The notes under the pieces were generated by a model. That model searched no databases. It saw nothing but the letters and a program-made list of their open reading frames with translations, and was not told where the DNA came from. Below are positions 7,281 to 16,951 of a stretch of DNA of 64,000 nucleotides, piece after piece. The stretch's first letter is position 1; each line of letters begins with the position of its first letter. The stretch comes from Neoalteromonas flava. GTDB taxonomy: Bacteria; Pseudomonadota; Gammaproteobacteria; Enterobacterales; Alteromonadaceae. The translations under genes and the position numbers were made by a program. Location of the stretch: assembly GCF_002807685.1 (NCBI RefSeq), contig NZ_PEAX01000008.1, forward strand, positions 1-64,000, written 5' to 3'.

Positions 7281-9233
7281 TTATCTGGTTTGGATAAAGT
7301 ATAAGGAGTCGCTGAGAAACACTTTTCGAGTTTGTGCTTGCGTGAACCAGTGGTCGGAACCGTTCGCGGGTAGCAAAACAGCTCCTTTATTGCCGCTATC
7401 CCTTAGTTTGGCATACATGCGTTCAGAATGTTTATAGCGCACTACGGTATCGCGTTTGCCGTGAAACATGAGTAGTGGCAAGGTATTTTTGTCCGCTCTT
7501 TCGTGCGGTGATATAGCCGTTAAGTTACTGCTCGTGATCTCACCTGCAAAATATTGCTGAGCGTGCTTATTACGCTCCCATCCGTCATTGTCAGAAAATA
7601 ATATGGTTTCTTCATCCAATAGTTGTTTCATATTCGAAACTCCCGCAGATGAAATTGCACAACGAAATTGTGCTTGCGCCTCCACAGCGGCTAATAGCGC
7701 AACGTAGCCACCGTAACTGTGGCCAATGATACAGGGTTTACGTTGAGCGACTCTTCCACTCGCTAGTACCGCTTGAGTGCCTTCATAGACATCTTGCTGC
7801 ATACGTCGGCCCCATTGTCCGTACCCAGCGTTTAAAAACTTATAGCCGTAACCTGAAGATCCGCGAAAGTTGGGCTGATAGACGGCATAGCCATTAGCCA
7901 CAAAGAAATCGCGGATCCAATTGAAATCGGCATTATCGCGAGAGTGAGGGCCACCATGGGGTAAAACGATAAGTTCAGGCTTAGTGTCACTGACGTTAGG
8001 CAAAGTTAAATAACCGGGGATTGTTAAACCATCGGTTGCGGTAAAGGTAAACGGTTCTGTTTGCGTGGGCTGTCGCTCAGCCAAAAGTGGATATTCTTCT
8101 CCCAGCAAGGCGATTTCTCCTGCACCTCGATCGTACAAGTAATAGGTAGGTCCCAATCCAGTACCACTCACCACTACAGTCAATAATTGACGATTGCGGG
8201 AGTAGCTCAGGATCTCGACCTGCGCTTGTTCAAATGTAGCCTGCAATGAACGGTAGATACCGGCGAGTTCATCATCGAAAACAAAATGTTGTTCGAACAC
8301 GTCGCGAACAACTGTTGCACCGAGGAGTTTTCCGGTATGCAAATCTTGATAGAAGTCATTGTCGAGATCATGTTCGGCAAATCTAAGCAAGACATTGCGT
8401 TTGGCCTGCAAATCTTCTTTGGGCGTGGCATAAAGCCCCCAAACACCATTTGATGTGGTCCACCGCACGTATGCAGTCTCGCCATTGACGGCGAGTATTC
8501 GCGGTATGCCAAATTCTTTCTCTGGGAAATATTGTACTTGGTTATATCCGCTACCATCGGATTGCTTCCAATACGTTTCCCAGCGCTCGGCGTTATCACT
8601 GTATTGCTGATAGCCAAGAAAGTCGCCAGTGTCGTCAAAAATCCATGAAGCCCCGTTACTATTCGGCATAAACACTGATTCGATTAACTCAGTGTCACCC
8701 GTTAACACATTCAGCTTGAACAAGCCTTCGCTGCGTGGCGCTTCCAAATTGGCTCTGTAGGTATTCGACACGTAAACGTGCGCAGCATCAGCGGGTAGGG
8801 TGTGTTCCAGACGCATGCCGTTAGTGTTGTATCGGTAGCGTTCGCTACTGAACGGAAACAGGGCCTCACCGTTGATTGTATTAACTAACGCAGTGCGGAA
8901 AAACGTGTACCACATTTGGGCTGGCGCGTAGTGATAAGGCACTGTAATCGTCAGCATAACCCGTTCGTCAGCTACCCACCTGAGATCACGGATCTCGCCT
9001 TCGTTGACAGCAAAAACAATCGGCTTTTCTTGATTTTCAGTCAGTGACTGCATCACCAGTGCATAGCTATCCTTGTTACGTTGTAGAAAAGCCAGTTTGG
9101 CGCCGCTGGGCGATATCTTCATGGTTTTAACGTCGGGCAACGAACCAAAAGCTGTTACTAGCGGTTCTTCAGCCTGACTGAGGCTTATAAAGCAAAAAAA
9201 TAAACTGGTGAATAATGCTAAGTACTGCCGCAT
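7281..9233 (-). CDS. S9 family (prolyl oligopeptidase/acylaminoacyl-peptidase type) peptidase, exported
   Basis: A 650-residue serine peptidase with a signal peptide (RQYLALFTSLFFCFISLSQA), an N-terminal beta-propeller part and a C-terminal alpha/beta-hydrolase domain. The nucleophile elbow is GHSYGGY with Ser506. The acid is probably the Asp in HGKRDTVVRY and the base the His in NGSDHWF. An upstream LPHGGPHSRD gives the oxyanion region. It probably trims oligopeptides in the periplasm, which fits the peptide-based diet of many Alteromonadales. Single gene, divergent from the CNNM protein gene. Confidence 0.9.
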   Translation of the reverse strand: MRQYLALFTSLFFCFISLSQAEEPLVTAFGSLPDVKTMKISPSGAKLAFLQRNKDSYALVMQSLTENQEKPIVFAVNEGEIRDLRWVADERVMLTITVPYHYAPAQMWYTFFRTALVNTINGEALFPFSSERYRYNTNGMRLEHTLPADAAHVYVSNTYRANLEAPRSEGLFKLNVLTGDTELIESVFMPNSNGASWIFDDTGDFLGYQQYSDNAERWETYWKQSDGSGYNQVQYFPEKEFGIPRILAVNGETAYVRWTTSNGVWGLYATPKEDLQAKRNVLLRFAEHDLDNDFYQDLHTGKLLGATVVRDVFEQHFVFDDELAGIYRSLQATFEQAQVEILSYSRNRQLLTVVVSGTGLGPTYYLYDRGAGEIALLGEEYPLLAERQPTQTEPFTFTATDGLTIPGYLTLPNVSDTKPELIVLPHGGPHSRDNADFNWIRDFFVANGYAVYQPNFRGSSGYGYKFLNAGYGQWGRRMQQDVYEGTQAVLASGRVAQRKPCIIGHSYGGYVALLAAVEAQAQFRCAISSAGVSNMKQLLDEETILFSDNDGWERNKHAQQYFAGEITSSNLTAISPHERADKNTLPLLMFHGKRDTVVRYKHSERMYAKLRDSGNKGAVLLPANGSDHWFTQAQTRKVFLSDSLYFIQTR

Positions 9234-9355
9234 ATCCCTAACTCTGAAATTTCCTTTTTACGAACTGTATCGAATTTCCTAAAGATTGCCTAGCTCAATG
9301 CTAGGCTCTTTGACAAACAGTGATTTAACTTGAACATGCGACTGAGTATTGCATA

Positions 9356-10453
9356 ATGGGCGTCCGCTTGGTTCTGGTTTTATTTATGTTTCTGCTGACT
9401 ATTTATGTCTTGATTGCATTGGGATTTTCATTCTTATGCTCCATTGCTGAAGCCGTGATTTTAAGTATTTCACCCGCTTATATTTCTTCTCTGAAACACC
9501 GTGATAAGCCATCAGGTAAGCTCTTGGAGCGTTTATCCAATAATATCAACCAGCCATTAGCTGCTATCCTGACGTTGAATACCATTGCACATACGATGGG
9601 CGCCGCAGGGGCAGGGGCACAAGCGGCTGCTGTGTTTGGTGATGCCTATCTTGGTGTCATTTCCGCTGTTCTTACGTTATTGATTTTAGTCTTTTCCGAA
9701 ATTATACCTAAGACCTTAGGGGCGACGTTCTGGCGCCAACTTGCTCCAGCGACGGCCTATTTTTTAAAGTATTTAATCATCTTGCTCTACCCATTTGTCA
9801 AAATGTCCGAATGGCTAACCAAAGGGTTTAAAGAAGACAGTCCATTGCGCGGACTGAACCGCATGGAATTGCAAATGATGGCAAAACTATCTGCTGAGGA
9901 AGGTCAGTTAGCCAATCAAGAAGTGGCATTTGTGCAAAACGTATTGAATTTACATAGCCTTAAAGTAAGAGATGCGATCACCCATCGCACGCGCATATTT
10001 TCCGTTGATGAGAGTACCAGCGTCGAGGCTTTCTTTCATAAGCACAGTAATATTGAGTTTTCACGGATACCGGTCTATGAAGACAACGACAGTGAAAAAA
10101 TAACCGGTTATGTGATGCGATCTGACCTCCTAGTTGCGCAGGCCAGAGGCAACGGCACAAAGTCGTTACAAGAATACGTGAAACCTTTGGTCACTTTGTT
10201 AGACTCTATGCCACTGTCGATCACATTCAATCACTTTATTGATAGCCATGTGCATATGCTATTGGTGGTTGATGAATATGGTGGTCTTGTGGGTATCTTG
10301 ACGCTCGAGGATTTGCTCGAAAAATTACTTGGCGTTGATATTATCGATGAAAAAGACAATGCCGTAAGCATGAAGCGCCTCGCGCGGATTGTCTCCAAGC
10401 GCCAGGAGAAGCGCCTAGCTGACGCTCAATCATTTGCTGATCCGGAAAGCTAA
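9356..10453 (+). CDS. CNNM/CorC-type membrane protein (DUF21 plus CBS pair)
   Basis: A 365-residue protein with an N-terminal DUF21 transmembrane domain (residues about 1-160: LCSIAEAVILS, NTIAHTMGAAGAG, SEIIPKTLGA) and two CBS repeats (about 185-340: AITHRTRIFSVDE, SRIPVYEDN, LLVVDEYGGLVGILTLEDLLEKLLG). The family includes Mg2+ efflux and corrosion-resistance proteins such as CorB/CorC. The C-terminal CorC_HlyC domain is short or missing. An internal ATG at 9386 (MFLLTIYVL) is a possible alternative start and fits the usual N terminus. Neither start has a strong ribosome binding site. Confidence 0.82.
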   Translation: MGVRLVLVLFMFLLTIYVLIALGFSFLCSIAEAVILSISPAYISSLKHRDKPSGKLLERLSNNINQPLAAILTLNTIAHTMGAAGAGAQAAAVFGDAYLGVISAVLTLLILVFSEIIPKTLGATFWRQLAPATAYFLKYLIILLYPFVKMSEWLTKGFKEDSPLRGLNRMELQMMAKLSAEEGQLANQEVAFVQNVLNLHSLKVRDAITHRTRIFSVDESTSVEAFFHKHSNIEFSRIPVYEDNDSEKITGYVMRSDLLVAQARGNGTKSLQEYVKPLVTLLDSMPLSITFNHFIDSHVHMLLVVDEYGGLVGILTLEDLLEKLLGVDIIDEKDNAVSMKRLARIVSKRQEKRLADAQSFADPES

Positions 10454-10486
10454 CGGGGCAGAAACGAATTCTGCCCCGTTTGTCTT
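10452..10486 (+). terminator. Terminator after the CNNM gene, between convergent genes
   Basis: A perfect 12-base stem (AACGGGGCAGAA and its complement, loop ACGAA) at 10452-10480, followed by TGTCTTAATTTT. It sits between two convergent stop codons and may serve both genes, but the T-rich side favours the plus strand. Confidence 0.8.
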
Positions 10487-11537
10487 AATTTTCTACTGCA
10501 AGTGACGCCATATCGATAACGAAGCGATGAGCTACATCACCTTTACTGAGATGGGCGAACGCATCATTGATCTCTTCGGCTCGAATGGTTTTGCATTCAG
10601 GGTGTATATCGTGCTCTGCACAAAAATCCAACACTTCTTGGGTTTCTTTGATGCCACCAATCAAAGAGCCGGCGACCCGCCTGCGGCCCATGATAAGGGG
10701 GATAGTCATCGACTCTTCCATTGGACCGACCTGGCCTACGATCACCAGCGTACCATCAACATCTAGTAATGGCGTGTAATCATCGACATTATGCTTCACT
10801 GGCACCGTATCTAAGATCAGATCAAAGGATGCCATGGCAGCTTTCATAGCCGCCTTGTCGGTAGATACCAGAACGCCTTTTGCACCACTCTGCTTGGCTT
10901 CGGCAGACTTGGCGTCAGAACGACTGATTACCGTAACCTCTGCGCCCATTGCGGCTGCTAGTTTTACAGCCATGTGTCCAAGCCCACCGAGTCCGATTAC
11001 GCCGACTCGAGACCCTGCTTTAACACCCCATGTGCGCAATGGGGAGTAGGTAGTGATCCCAGCGCAAAGGATAGGGGCTGCTCGGCTCATATCGAGTGCG
11101 TCAGGCACACGCAGGACAAATTCTTCGCGCACAACAATGTGCTTAGAATAACCACCTTGAGTCGTCTCTCCGGAAATTCGATCGGGTGCGCCATAGGTTG
11201 GGGTCATGCCGTTGCGGCAATATTGTTCTTCATGATTGTGACACTGGTCACACTCTTGACAACTATCAACCATACAGCCGACCGCTACCGAATCACCTAC
11301 CTTGTAACTTTTAACTGCTGGACCCACGTCAATCACTCGCCCTACAATTTCATGGCCAGGTACGAGTGGATAGTGTTGGTCGCCCCAATCACCATTTACC
11401 GTATGCAAATCAGAGTGGCAAATACCACTATATAAAATCTCGATAGCCACATCATTGTCACGTAATGCGCGTCTTTCAAAATGATAGGGCACCATGTGTG
11501 CATCTGAAGAATGTGCTGCGTAACCAATTGTTTGCAT
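10485..11537 (-). CDS. yahK: Zinc-dependent NADP alcohol/aldehyde reductase, YahK type
   Basis: A 350-residue medium-chain dehydrogenase. Catalytic zinc ligands are in GICHSDLH (Cys and His) and GHEIVG. The structural zinc cysteines are in the segment CMVDSCQECDQC with a later Cys in EEQYCRNG. The Rossmann motif is GLGGLGHMAVK. It follows E. coli YahK almost end to end (VPGHEIVGRV, CAGITTYSPLR, GSLIGGIKETQE). Expected role: reduction of toxic aldehydes with NADPH. It is divergent from the DoxX-pirin-LysR set, which fits a response to electrophile stress. Confidence 0.9.
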   Translation of the reverse strand: MQTIGYAAHSSDAHMVPYHFERRALRDNDVAIEILYSGICHSDLHTVNGDWGDQHYPLVPGHEIVGRVIDVGPAVKSYKVGDSVAVGCMVDSCQECDQCHNHEEQYCRNGMTPTYGAPDRISGETTQGGYSKHIVVREEFVLRVPDALDMSRAAPILCAGITTYSPLRTWGVKAGSRVGVIGLGGLGHMAVKLAAAMGAEVTVISRSDAKSAEAKQSGAKGVLVSTDKAAMKAAMASFDLILDTVPVKHNVDDYTPLLDVDGTLVIVGQVGPMEESMTIPLIMGRRRVAGSLIGGIKETQEVLDFCAEHDIHPECKTIRAEEINDAFAHLSKGDVAHRFVIDMASLAVEN

Positions 11538-11858
11538 AAGCCCTCGCTGCTTGATTATTTGATTTTACGTTAGATAGATAATGATAGTAGTTCAACAAAG
11601 ATCAACCGCCAGTAATATCACTTTTATTGTTAGTGCATTATGTGACTGCTAAATAGTTCCTGAATGTATTCCGGAAACGCTAAAAAACCGCCGGCTGCGA
11701 AAATGCAGGCATTGCGCTCGAGTAAATCGCCAAGTAAAAAATTCAAATAATTTGAATGTTTTATTGCAAATGTTTCGCTATCTAATTTAACTGTTCAGGC
11801 TAATAATGAATTCACTGGGTTTAATTTGATTAAATAGTTTGAACTTTTGGAGATAGAC
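11538..11858. promoter_or_regulatory. Divergent promoter region with an LTTR-like palindrome
   Basis: The 321-base gap between the yahK-like and doxX genes is AT rich and has no gene. A 17-base perfect palindrome (ATTCAAAT, A, ATTTGAAT) at 11741-11757 fits the T-N11-A pattern of LysR-type operators. It lies about 100 bases before doxX, and a LysR gene sits at the end of that gene set. No convincing -35/-10 pair could be assigned by eye. Confidence 0.45.
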
Positions 11859-12308
11859 ATGAATAAATTATCAGCATTATTTACCTCACAACCTTCTTTG
11901 GCACCAGTGGCATTACGCTTATCAGCTGGGGTGATTTTCGCAGCCCATGGAGCGCAAAAACTGTTTGGTTGGTTTGGTGGTTATGGATTAGAAGGCACAG
12001 GACAGTGGATGGCATCAATCGGTCTTGAGCCTGGCTACTTAATGGCTTTGATGGCGGGTAGTGCAGAATTCTTTGGCGGTTTATTTTTACTGCTTGGTCT
12101 GCTTACGCGACCTACTGCGTTAGTGTTGGCGGTAACCATGCTGGTCGCCATTGTATCGGTGCACTTAGAGAATGGTTTATTTATGGCTAACAATGGTTAT
12201 GAATTTGGCTTGAGCTTGCTTGCGATATCGGTGGCCCTAATGGTGTCAGGAGCAGGGCGATTCGCACTCGATAATGTTGTACAGCAACGTCTCAATGGCA
12301 ACGCATAA
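11859..12308 (+). CDS. DoxX family membrane protein
   Basis: About 149 residues with four transmembrane helices. The typical DoxX start is present (ALRLSAGVIFAAHGAQKLFGWFGG), then the segment GLEGTGQWMASIGLEPG, GSAEFFGGLFLLLGL and LTRPTALVLA. The family is associated with quinone/oxidative stress functions, but its biochemical role is not settled. The open frame begins at a TTG (11847); the ATG at 11859 with GGAGA six bases upstream is the real start. It is followed 11 bases later by the pirin gene, so they form one operon. Confidence 0.88.
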   Translation: MNKLSALFTSQPSLAPVALRLSAGVIFAAHGAQKLFGWFGGYGLEGTGQWMASIGLEPGYLMALMAGSAEFFGGLFLLLGLLTRPTALVLAVTMLVAIVSVHLENGLFMANNGYEFGLSLLAISVALMVSGAGRFALDNVVQQRLNGNA

Positions 12309-12319
12309 GGAGGCAGATT

Positions 12320-13015
12320 ATGTTTAATGTCAGATTATCTGACGCCCGAGGTCACGCCAACTTCGGTTGGCTTGATAGCCGGCACACGTTTTCTTTCGGG
12401 CAATATTATGATCCACAGCACATGGGGGTGTCAGCGTTACGAGTTATCAATGACGATAAGGTAGCGCCTGGTGCAGGATTTGGTACCCACGGTCACAGCC
12501 ATATGGAAATTATCAGCTTGGTGACTGAAGGAGCGATGGTGCATAAAGATAGCGAAGGGAATGAGCAATTGCTACCCGCGGGTGAGTTCCAATTGATGTC
12601 AGCAGGCAACGGGATCACGCACAGTGAATTTAACGCATCGACGACTGATCCTTTGGCTTTTTTGCAGATCTGGATCCAACCCAACGAGCGCGGTGGGCAG
12701 CCCGGCTACCAACAAAAGCGGTTTGACTTAACTCTGCCGCAGACCATGGTGATTACGCCTGATGGCAGCAATGGAACATTGCAAATCAAGCAGGACGCCA
12801 GTTTAAGTCATATCAATTTGACGGCAACTGATAAATTAACGATGGGGTTAGTCGAGGAGCGGAATTATTATCTTCATGTTATCCAAGGTGATATTTCTGT
12901 ATGTGGGCACTCATTATCATCAGGTGATGGAATTCACTTTAGTGAAGAGTCGGAACTTGAGTTAATCCGCAATTCAGATAGTGAGACGACTGCGTTACTG
13001 TTTGATTTGCCTTAA
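12320..13015 (+). CDS. Pirin family protein (YhhW-like bicupin)
   Basis: A 231-residue bicupin. The N-terminal cupin has the metal-binding histidines in FGTHGHSHMEIIS and later GITHSEFNAS; other pirin marks are DSRHTFSFGQYYDP and the segment FLQIWIQPNERGGQPGYQQK. E. coli YhhW has quercetin 2,3-dioxygenase activity in vitro; the natural substrate is uncertain. A ribosome binding site (AAGGAGG) overlaps the end of doxX. Pirin and DoxX are often found together under a LysR regulator. Confidence 0.9.
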   Translation: MFNVRLSDARGHANFGWLDSRHTFSFGQYYDPQHMGVSALRVINDDKVAPGAGFGTHGHSHMEIISLVTEGAMVHKDSEGNEQLLPAGEFQLMSAGNGITHSEFNASTTDPLAFLQIWIQPNERGGQPGYQQKRFDLTLPQTMVITPDGSNGTLQIKQDASLSHINLTATDKLTMGLVEERNYYLHVIQGDISVCGHSLSSGDGIHFSEESELELIRNSDSETTALLFDLP

Positions 13016-13024
13016 AGCAACCGC

Positions 13025-13046
13025 ACAGGTGGCAATTGCCACCTGT
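13025..13046. promoter_or_regulatory. Perfect 22-base palindrome between the pirin and lysR genes
   Basis: ACAGGTGGCAA at 13025-13035 is followed directly by its complement to 13046. It lies 9 bases after the pirin stop and 48 bases before lysR. It could be a weak terminator (TTGTTGAATT follows) or an operator; symmetry without a spacer leaves both open. Confidence 0.55.
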
Positions 13047-13093
13047 TGTTGAATTGGCCATACTGAATAATCTAAACCTAAACCGAATTCCTC

Positions 13094-13987
13094 ATGCCAA
13101 ATCCTATCAACCTTGATGCACTTATGGTGCTTAAAACGATACAAGAGAAGGGATCTTTTGCGGCCGCTGCCGAGGCATTGTTTAAAGTTCCTTCGGCACT
13201 GACTTACACGGTCAGTAAATTGGAACAAGAGCTTGGCGTTGCATTATTTGATCGCAGTGGTCATCGCGCCGTGTTGACGCCGGCAGGACAATTAGTTCTG
13301 GAAGAGGGGTTGCAATTATTGCAGGCAGCAAACCGTTTGGCCGAAAAAGTCAAAGAGTTGGAAACCGGATGGGAGCCCAGGTTAACCATAGCTCTGGATT
13401 CGTTATTACCGTGCACACCGCTGTTAGGACTTATTGAGGATTTTTGCCAATTACAAAAGCCGGTGAATATTCAAATCATTGAAGAAGTGTTAGGTGGTAG
13501 TTGGGATGCTTTGTATACCCAACGTGCTGATATTGCTATAGGTGTGAGTGGAGAAGTCGCCAGTGGTTTATATGATATTGCGCAAATTGGTGAAGTTGAA
13601 TGGGTGTTCGCCGTTGCACCTCATCATCCCTTAGCAAGACTTAGTGAGCCGGTAGCGGCAAACCAAGTCCAAGAATTCCCTGCAGTTGTAGTATCGGATT
13701 CATCGCGCACGTTAGCGCAGCGCTCATCGGGTTTATTTGCTGCCCGACAAACCATTAGCGTGAGTTCGCTAGCGCATAAAATTGCCGCTCAAGTACAAGG
13801 TGTTGGTGTTGGCTTTTTGCCGCTACATGCGATCAAGCAAGAACTCAAAGAGCAAAAATTAGTCATTAAATACACGGATATTCCGCGCCCGCCCATTCCG
13901 ATATACCTAGCCAAAGCGAAAACAACGCAAGGCAAAGCGGCGACTTGGTTTTATGAACACGCCACTGAACAAAATTGGTTAAATTGA
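13094..13987 (+). CDS. LysR-type transcriptional regulator
   Basis: A 297-residue LTTR. The winged helix-turn-helix is in residues about 5-65 (LDALMVLKTIQEKGSFAAAA, VPSALTYTVSKLEQELGV, LFDRSGHRAVLTPAG), followed by an effector-binding domain of the periplasmic-binding-protein fold. Target genes are inferred from position: the doxX-pirin operon just upstream on the same strand and perhaps the divergent reductase gene. The effector is unknown. Confidence 0.9.
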   Translation: MPNPINLDALMVLKTIQEKGSFAAAAEALFKVPSALTYTVSKLEQELGVALFDRSGHRAVLTPAGQLVLEEGLQLLQAANRLAEKVKELETGWEPRLTIALDSLLPCTPLLGLIEDFCQLQKPVNIQIIEEVLGGSWDALYTQRADIAIGVSGEVASGLYDIAQIGEVEWVFAVAPHHPLARLSEPVAANQVQEFPAVVVSDSSRTLAQRSSGLFAARQTISVSSLAHKIAAQVQGVGVGFLPLHAIKQELKEQKLVIKYTDIPRPPIPIYLAKAKTTQGKAATWFYEHATEQNWLN

Positions 13988-14059
13988 AGTAAGTATTCAC
14001 CAACTTTTCTGCGTTACTAGTTTTAGGTAGGTAACATCGAGTCATGCTGAGTAGCTTAT

Positions 14060-16258
14060 CTATTCTGGTTTACTCGGTTCGGATTTTTGCGCATTGTGAT
14101 CAAGCTTAAATTTACCGAGTACACACACACCACTTTTATCCGCAAGATTCGTGATACGCAGTTCGCCAGCGTGAAATTTTGCAATCGTGCGTGCGATGTA
14201 TAGACCTAGACCGAGGTGAACACTCGTATCTTGTGGGTCGTTCACTTGACGAATGGACACCATAGACTGAAACAGCTCTTGCTCCATACCGCTGGGTAAT
14301 TGACTACCGTAATTGGTAATACTGAGGCAAAAATACTGTGATTCTAGCCAAGTATGTATTCGGATGGGAGAGCCAGGAGTGCTGAACTCAACTGCATTAT
14401 TGATAACCTTGTCGAGTAATTGCGCGAAGAGATCAGGGATACCGTTGAGATAGACGGTTGCGATCTTGCTGGTAAACTCAAAGGGATGAGTTTGATAGAG
14501 CGCAGAATAACTGTCGCTGCACGTGCGGATGACGTCAATTGCATCAAACTTAACTTTATTTTCGCTAACGAGCGCGGCTTCCATACGTGTCGCTTCACTC
14601 ATTCGGGTAAGAATACGACTTAACCGCTCAATACCGCTTAGCGCTCGTTGAGTATATGCGCGCTGCGATTCATTCTGTTCAATGGTCATTAAATTATCTA
14701 ACGAAGAGCGCACAATGGCGACCGGCGTGCGCAATTCATGAGATAACCGCGATGCCATATTCTCAAGGTATTGAGTGTAATGAGTCAAGCGTGTAATCAC
14801 GCCAGAAAACGCTGCTGAGAGATCGCCAATTTCATCATAACGAGGAACCTCAGGCAAAGTACCAACGATGCGGCCACTGTCGTCAATTATGGTTTCTGTA
14901 GCGTCGCGTAGTTTGCGAATGCGGTTAGTAATGCGCGCAGCAAAAAATAAGATAGTGGCGATAGCAACAAAGGTTATTGCCAGCATTACATGAAACAGTT
15001 TCTCTAGTGCACGATTACGCAGTGTTCTAATCCCATGGGTCGTTTGTTCCACCACGACTGCCCCCATCACTTGTTCATCAATAAAAATAGGATGAGCGGC
15101 TGACAGGATAACGGCTTTGTTATCTGGGCTTAACCGCCATAAAGCACTTGCGTCGCCCTGTAGTGCTTGTGCGATTTCATTGCCCTCTAGGGCAAATGCG
15201 TTCTCTAATTCATCAATAAAATCATTGCTGGGTTGCGTCAACACGAGGTAGTACAAGGGAAGCAGCCAGCGCTCTTCGATCTGTGCCCACCAGGATGATT
15301 GGCTGCGAGCTCGGTTGCCAGCATTGATCCCTGTCGCACTTTGAATGTCACCCGCGCGCGCGAGCACGCGCAAGTGCTTGTCTACGACCCAAACCCGTGA
15401 ACGGGTGTACTGTAAACTCGTTAATAAACGTTCAATTGCTCCGGATTGGGTCGCGATAGTACCTAATTCTTGCTGCTTGTTTGGATCTGAAGTACCAATA
15501 ATACTCACAACCGACGCAGTGACAGATTCATCCACATCGACCATGGCAAATGCCAAATTGCCGGCAGTCATCGCTTGCGGAAATCGGATCTCGATGTTGT
15601 AGCCCTCAGCAGTTTCGACCCACTGCCCTTGAATACGATTCTCGTTGCCCAGTATTTGGTAGCTGTTGGCTTCTGGGGCCAGTTTAAACCCATTGACCCA
15701 GCCAGATTGCCGTGGCGCAATTGCATAGCGTGTAATGTTGCCACTGGTATCACTCATCGCAATCATTAGATGGTCATTCTGGGCTATGCCCAAAGCGTTA
15801 GCTGGGCGACGGATCCAGACATTATCCTTAACAGCGAACATGGCATACACATAGCCCTGATAACTACCCACCGTATGGTCAAAGGTAAGGCTAACCGGTT
15901 GCGCGAGTGGCGCTTGTGCATCGTCGATCCGATAGCGAGCATCATAATGGCGGACGATGGGTTGAGCATCGCGCCAGTCAGTAAAATCGCCATCGAGTTT
16001 TATCGCTTGTCGAATTGGCACCGCGTAAAGATCGGTGCCCGGCCGAACGCTCTCTCTTTTGGTCGCCGGTGAATCGAACAGGGCCTCTCGTTCATGCAGA
16101 GCACTGGCGATTGCGCGAGCTGTACCAATCATGGTTTGCTCTTGACCCGTTCTAAGGTATGACTCTAGTTCCCACACATATTGATAACCTACATATGGAA
16201 TGGCCAACAAAAATACTGACATGAGCAATAGCTGAGCACGAATGGGGATCCGGACCAT
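14060..16258 (-). CDS. pdsS: Proteobacterial dedicated sortase system histidine kinase PdsS
   Basis: A 732-residue sensor kinase with a first TM near residues 8-26, a large periplasmic domain including a carbohydrate-binding-like part (KLDGDFTDW ... FAVKDNVWIRRP), a second TM near 420-440 and a HAMP region. The HisKA box is LSHELRTPVAIVR (His507), and the ATPase domain has DKVINNAVEFS and LGLGLYIARTI. The N terminus (YQYVWELESYLRTGQEQT, GTARAIASALHER) is typical of the marine sortase-linked kinases (TIGR03785). It directly follows pdsR with no gap. In other genomes this pair sits beside a class of proteobacterial sortase and its substrate, which are not found here. Confidence 0.85.
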   Translation of the reverse strand: MVRIPIRAQLLLMSVFLLAIPYVGYQYVWELESYLRTGQEQTMIGTARAIASALHEREALFDSPATKRESVRPGTDLYAVPIRQAIKLDGDFTDWRDAQPIVRHYDARYRIDDAQAPLAQPVSLTFDHTVGSYQGYVYAMFAVKDNVWIRRPANALGIAQNDHLMIAMSDTSGNITRYAIAPRQSGWVNGFKLAPEANSYQILGNENRIQGQWVETAEGYNIEIRFPQAMTAGNLAFAMVDVDESVTASVVSIIGTSDPNKQQELGTIATQSGAIERLLTSLQYTRSRVWVVDKHLRVLARAGDIQSATGINAGNRARSQSSWWAQIEERWLLPLYYLVLTQPSNDFIDELENAFALEGNEIAQALQGDASALWRLSPDNKAVILSAAHPIFIDEQVMGAVVVEQTTHGIRTLRNRALEKLFHVMLAITFVAIATILFFAARITNRIRKLRDATETIIDDSGRIVGTLPEVPRYDEIGDLSAAFSGVITRLTHYTQYLENMASRLSHELRTPVAIVRSSLDNLMTIEQNESQRAYTQRALSGIERLSRILTRMSEATRMEAALVSENKVKFDAIDVIRTCSDSYSALYQTHPFEFTSKIATVYLNGIPDLFAQLLDKVINNAVEFSTPGSPIRIHTWLESQYFCLSITNYGSQLPSGMEQELFQSMVSIRQVNDPQDTSVHLGLGLYIARTIAKFHAGELRITNLADKSGVCVLGKFKLDHNAQKSEPSKPE

Positions 16259-16951
16259 CTAATCACTCGTGCGCCAGCGATAACCCATGCCATAAAGGGT
16301 TTCGATACGATCGAAGTTAGCGTCTAGTTGGACAAACTTTTGCCTGATCCGCTTAATGTGTGAAGTAATGGTAGTGTCGTCTACAACCATCTTCGAATCG
16401 TCCATTAATTGTTGCCGACTTTTCACATGACCCGGGCGTTTAACTAACGAGTACAACATCCAAAATTCGGTAACAGTCAGATCAACGGTACGTTGCTGCC
16501 ATCTCACCAACATACGGTTGGCGTCTATCTGTAAGTCATCAAGCTCAATTAACGACGCCTGATCAACAGGGGCATGTAACAAATCAGTGCGCCTGAATAA
16601 TGCCGCAACACGGGCCACAAGGTGCGGTAAAGAAATATCTTTAGTAATGTAGTCATCGGCTCCCATGCGCAGGCCACTGACCGTATCAATATCATTATCA
16701 CGCGCGGTGAAGAAAATAATCGGCAATGCAGATGACCACTGACGTAATGTCTGGCAAAGCAAAAAACCACCATCATGTTCGTGCTGTAAGCCAATATCGA
16801 TTATCGCAAGGTCAGGTAAACGCACTGCCATGGCAGCTTCTGCGTCAGCGCGGTTGTCGTATCCCACGACTTTGTATCCTTGGCGACTAAATGCTGCAAT
16901 GTAGTTTTCCCGTAGTGCGGGATCATCTTCGACTAATACAATTCGTTTCAT
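16259..16951 (-). CDS. pdsR: Proteobacterial dedicated sortase system response regulator PdsR
   Basis: A 230-residue OmpR-type regulator. The receiver domain (1-120) has the acidic pair EDD near residues 8-10, the phosphoacceptor Asp52 in LAIIDIGL and the lysine in DDYITKDISLP. The C-terminal winged helix spans about 130-228 (LTVTEFWMLYSLVKRPGHV, TITSHIKRIRQKF, IETLYGMGYRW). The sequence around LPDLAIIDIGL, GGFLLCQTL and SGLRMGADDYITKDISLPHL matches the sortase-linked family (TIGR03787). First gene of the pdsR-pdsS operon. Its target genes are not evident; pdsO and the solute-binding gene are candidates by position. Confidence 0.85.
   Translation of the reverse strand: MKRIVLVEDDPALRENYIAAFSRQGYKVVGYDNRADAEAAMAVRLPDLAIIDIGLQHEHDGGFLLCQTLRQWSSALPIIFFTARDNDIDTVSGLRMGADDYITKDISLPHLVARVAALFRRTDLLHAPVDQASLIELDDLQIDANRMLVRWQQRTVDLTVTEFWMLYSLVKRPGHVKSRQQLMDDSKMVVDDTTITSHIKRIRQKFVQLDANFDRIETLYGMGYRWRTSD

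Noticed and set aside
10527-11435. Several plus-strand frames over the alcohol dehydrogenase gene.
   Set aside because: All are antisense to a clear family member, with no start signals.
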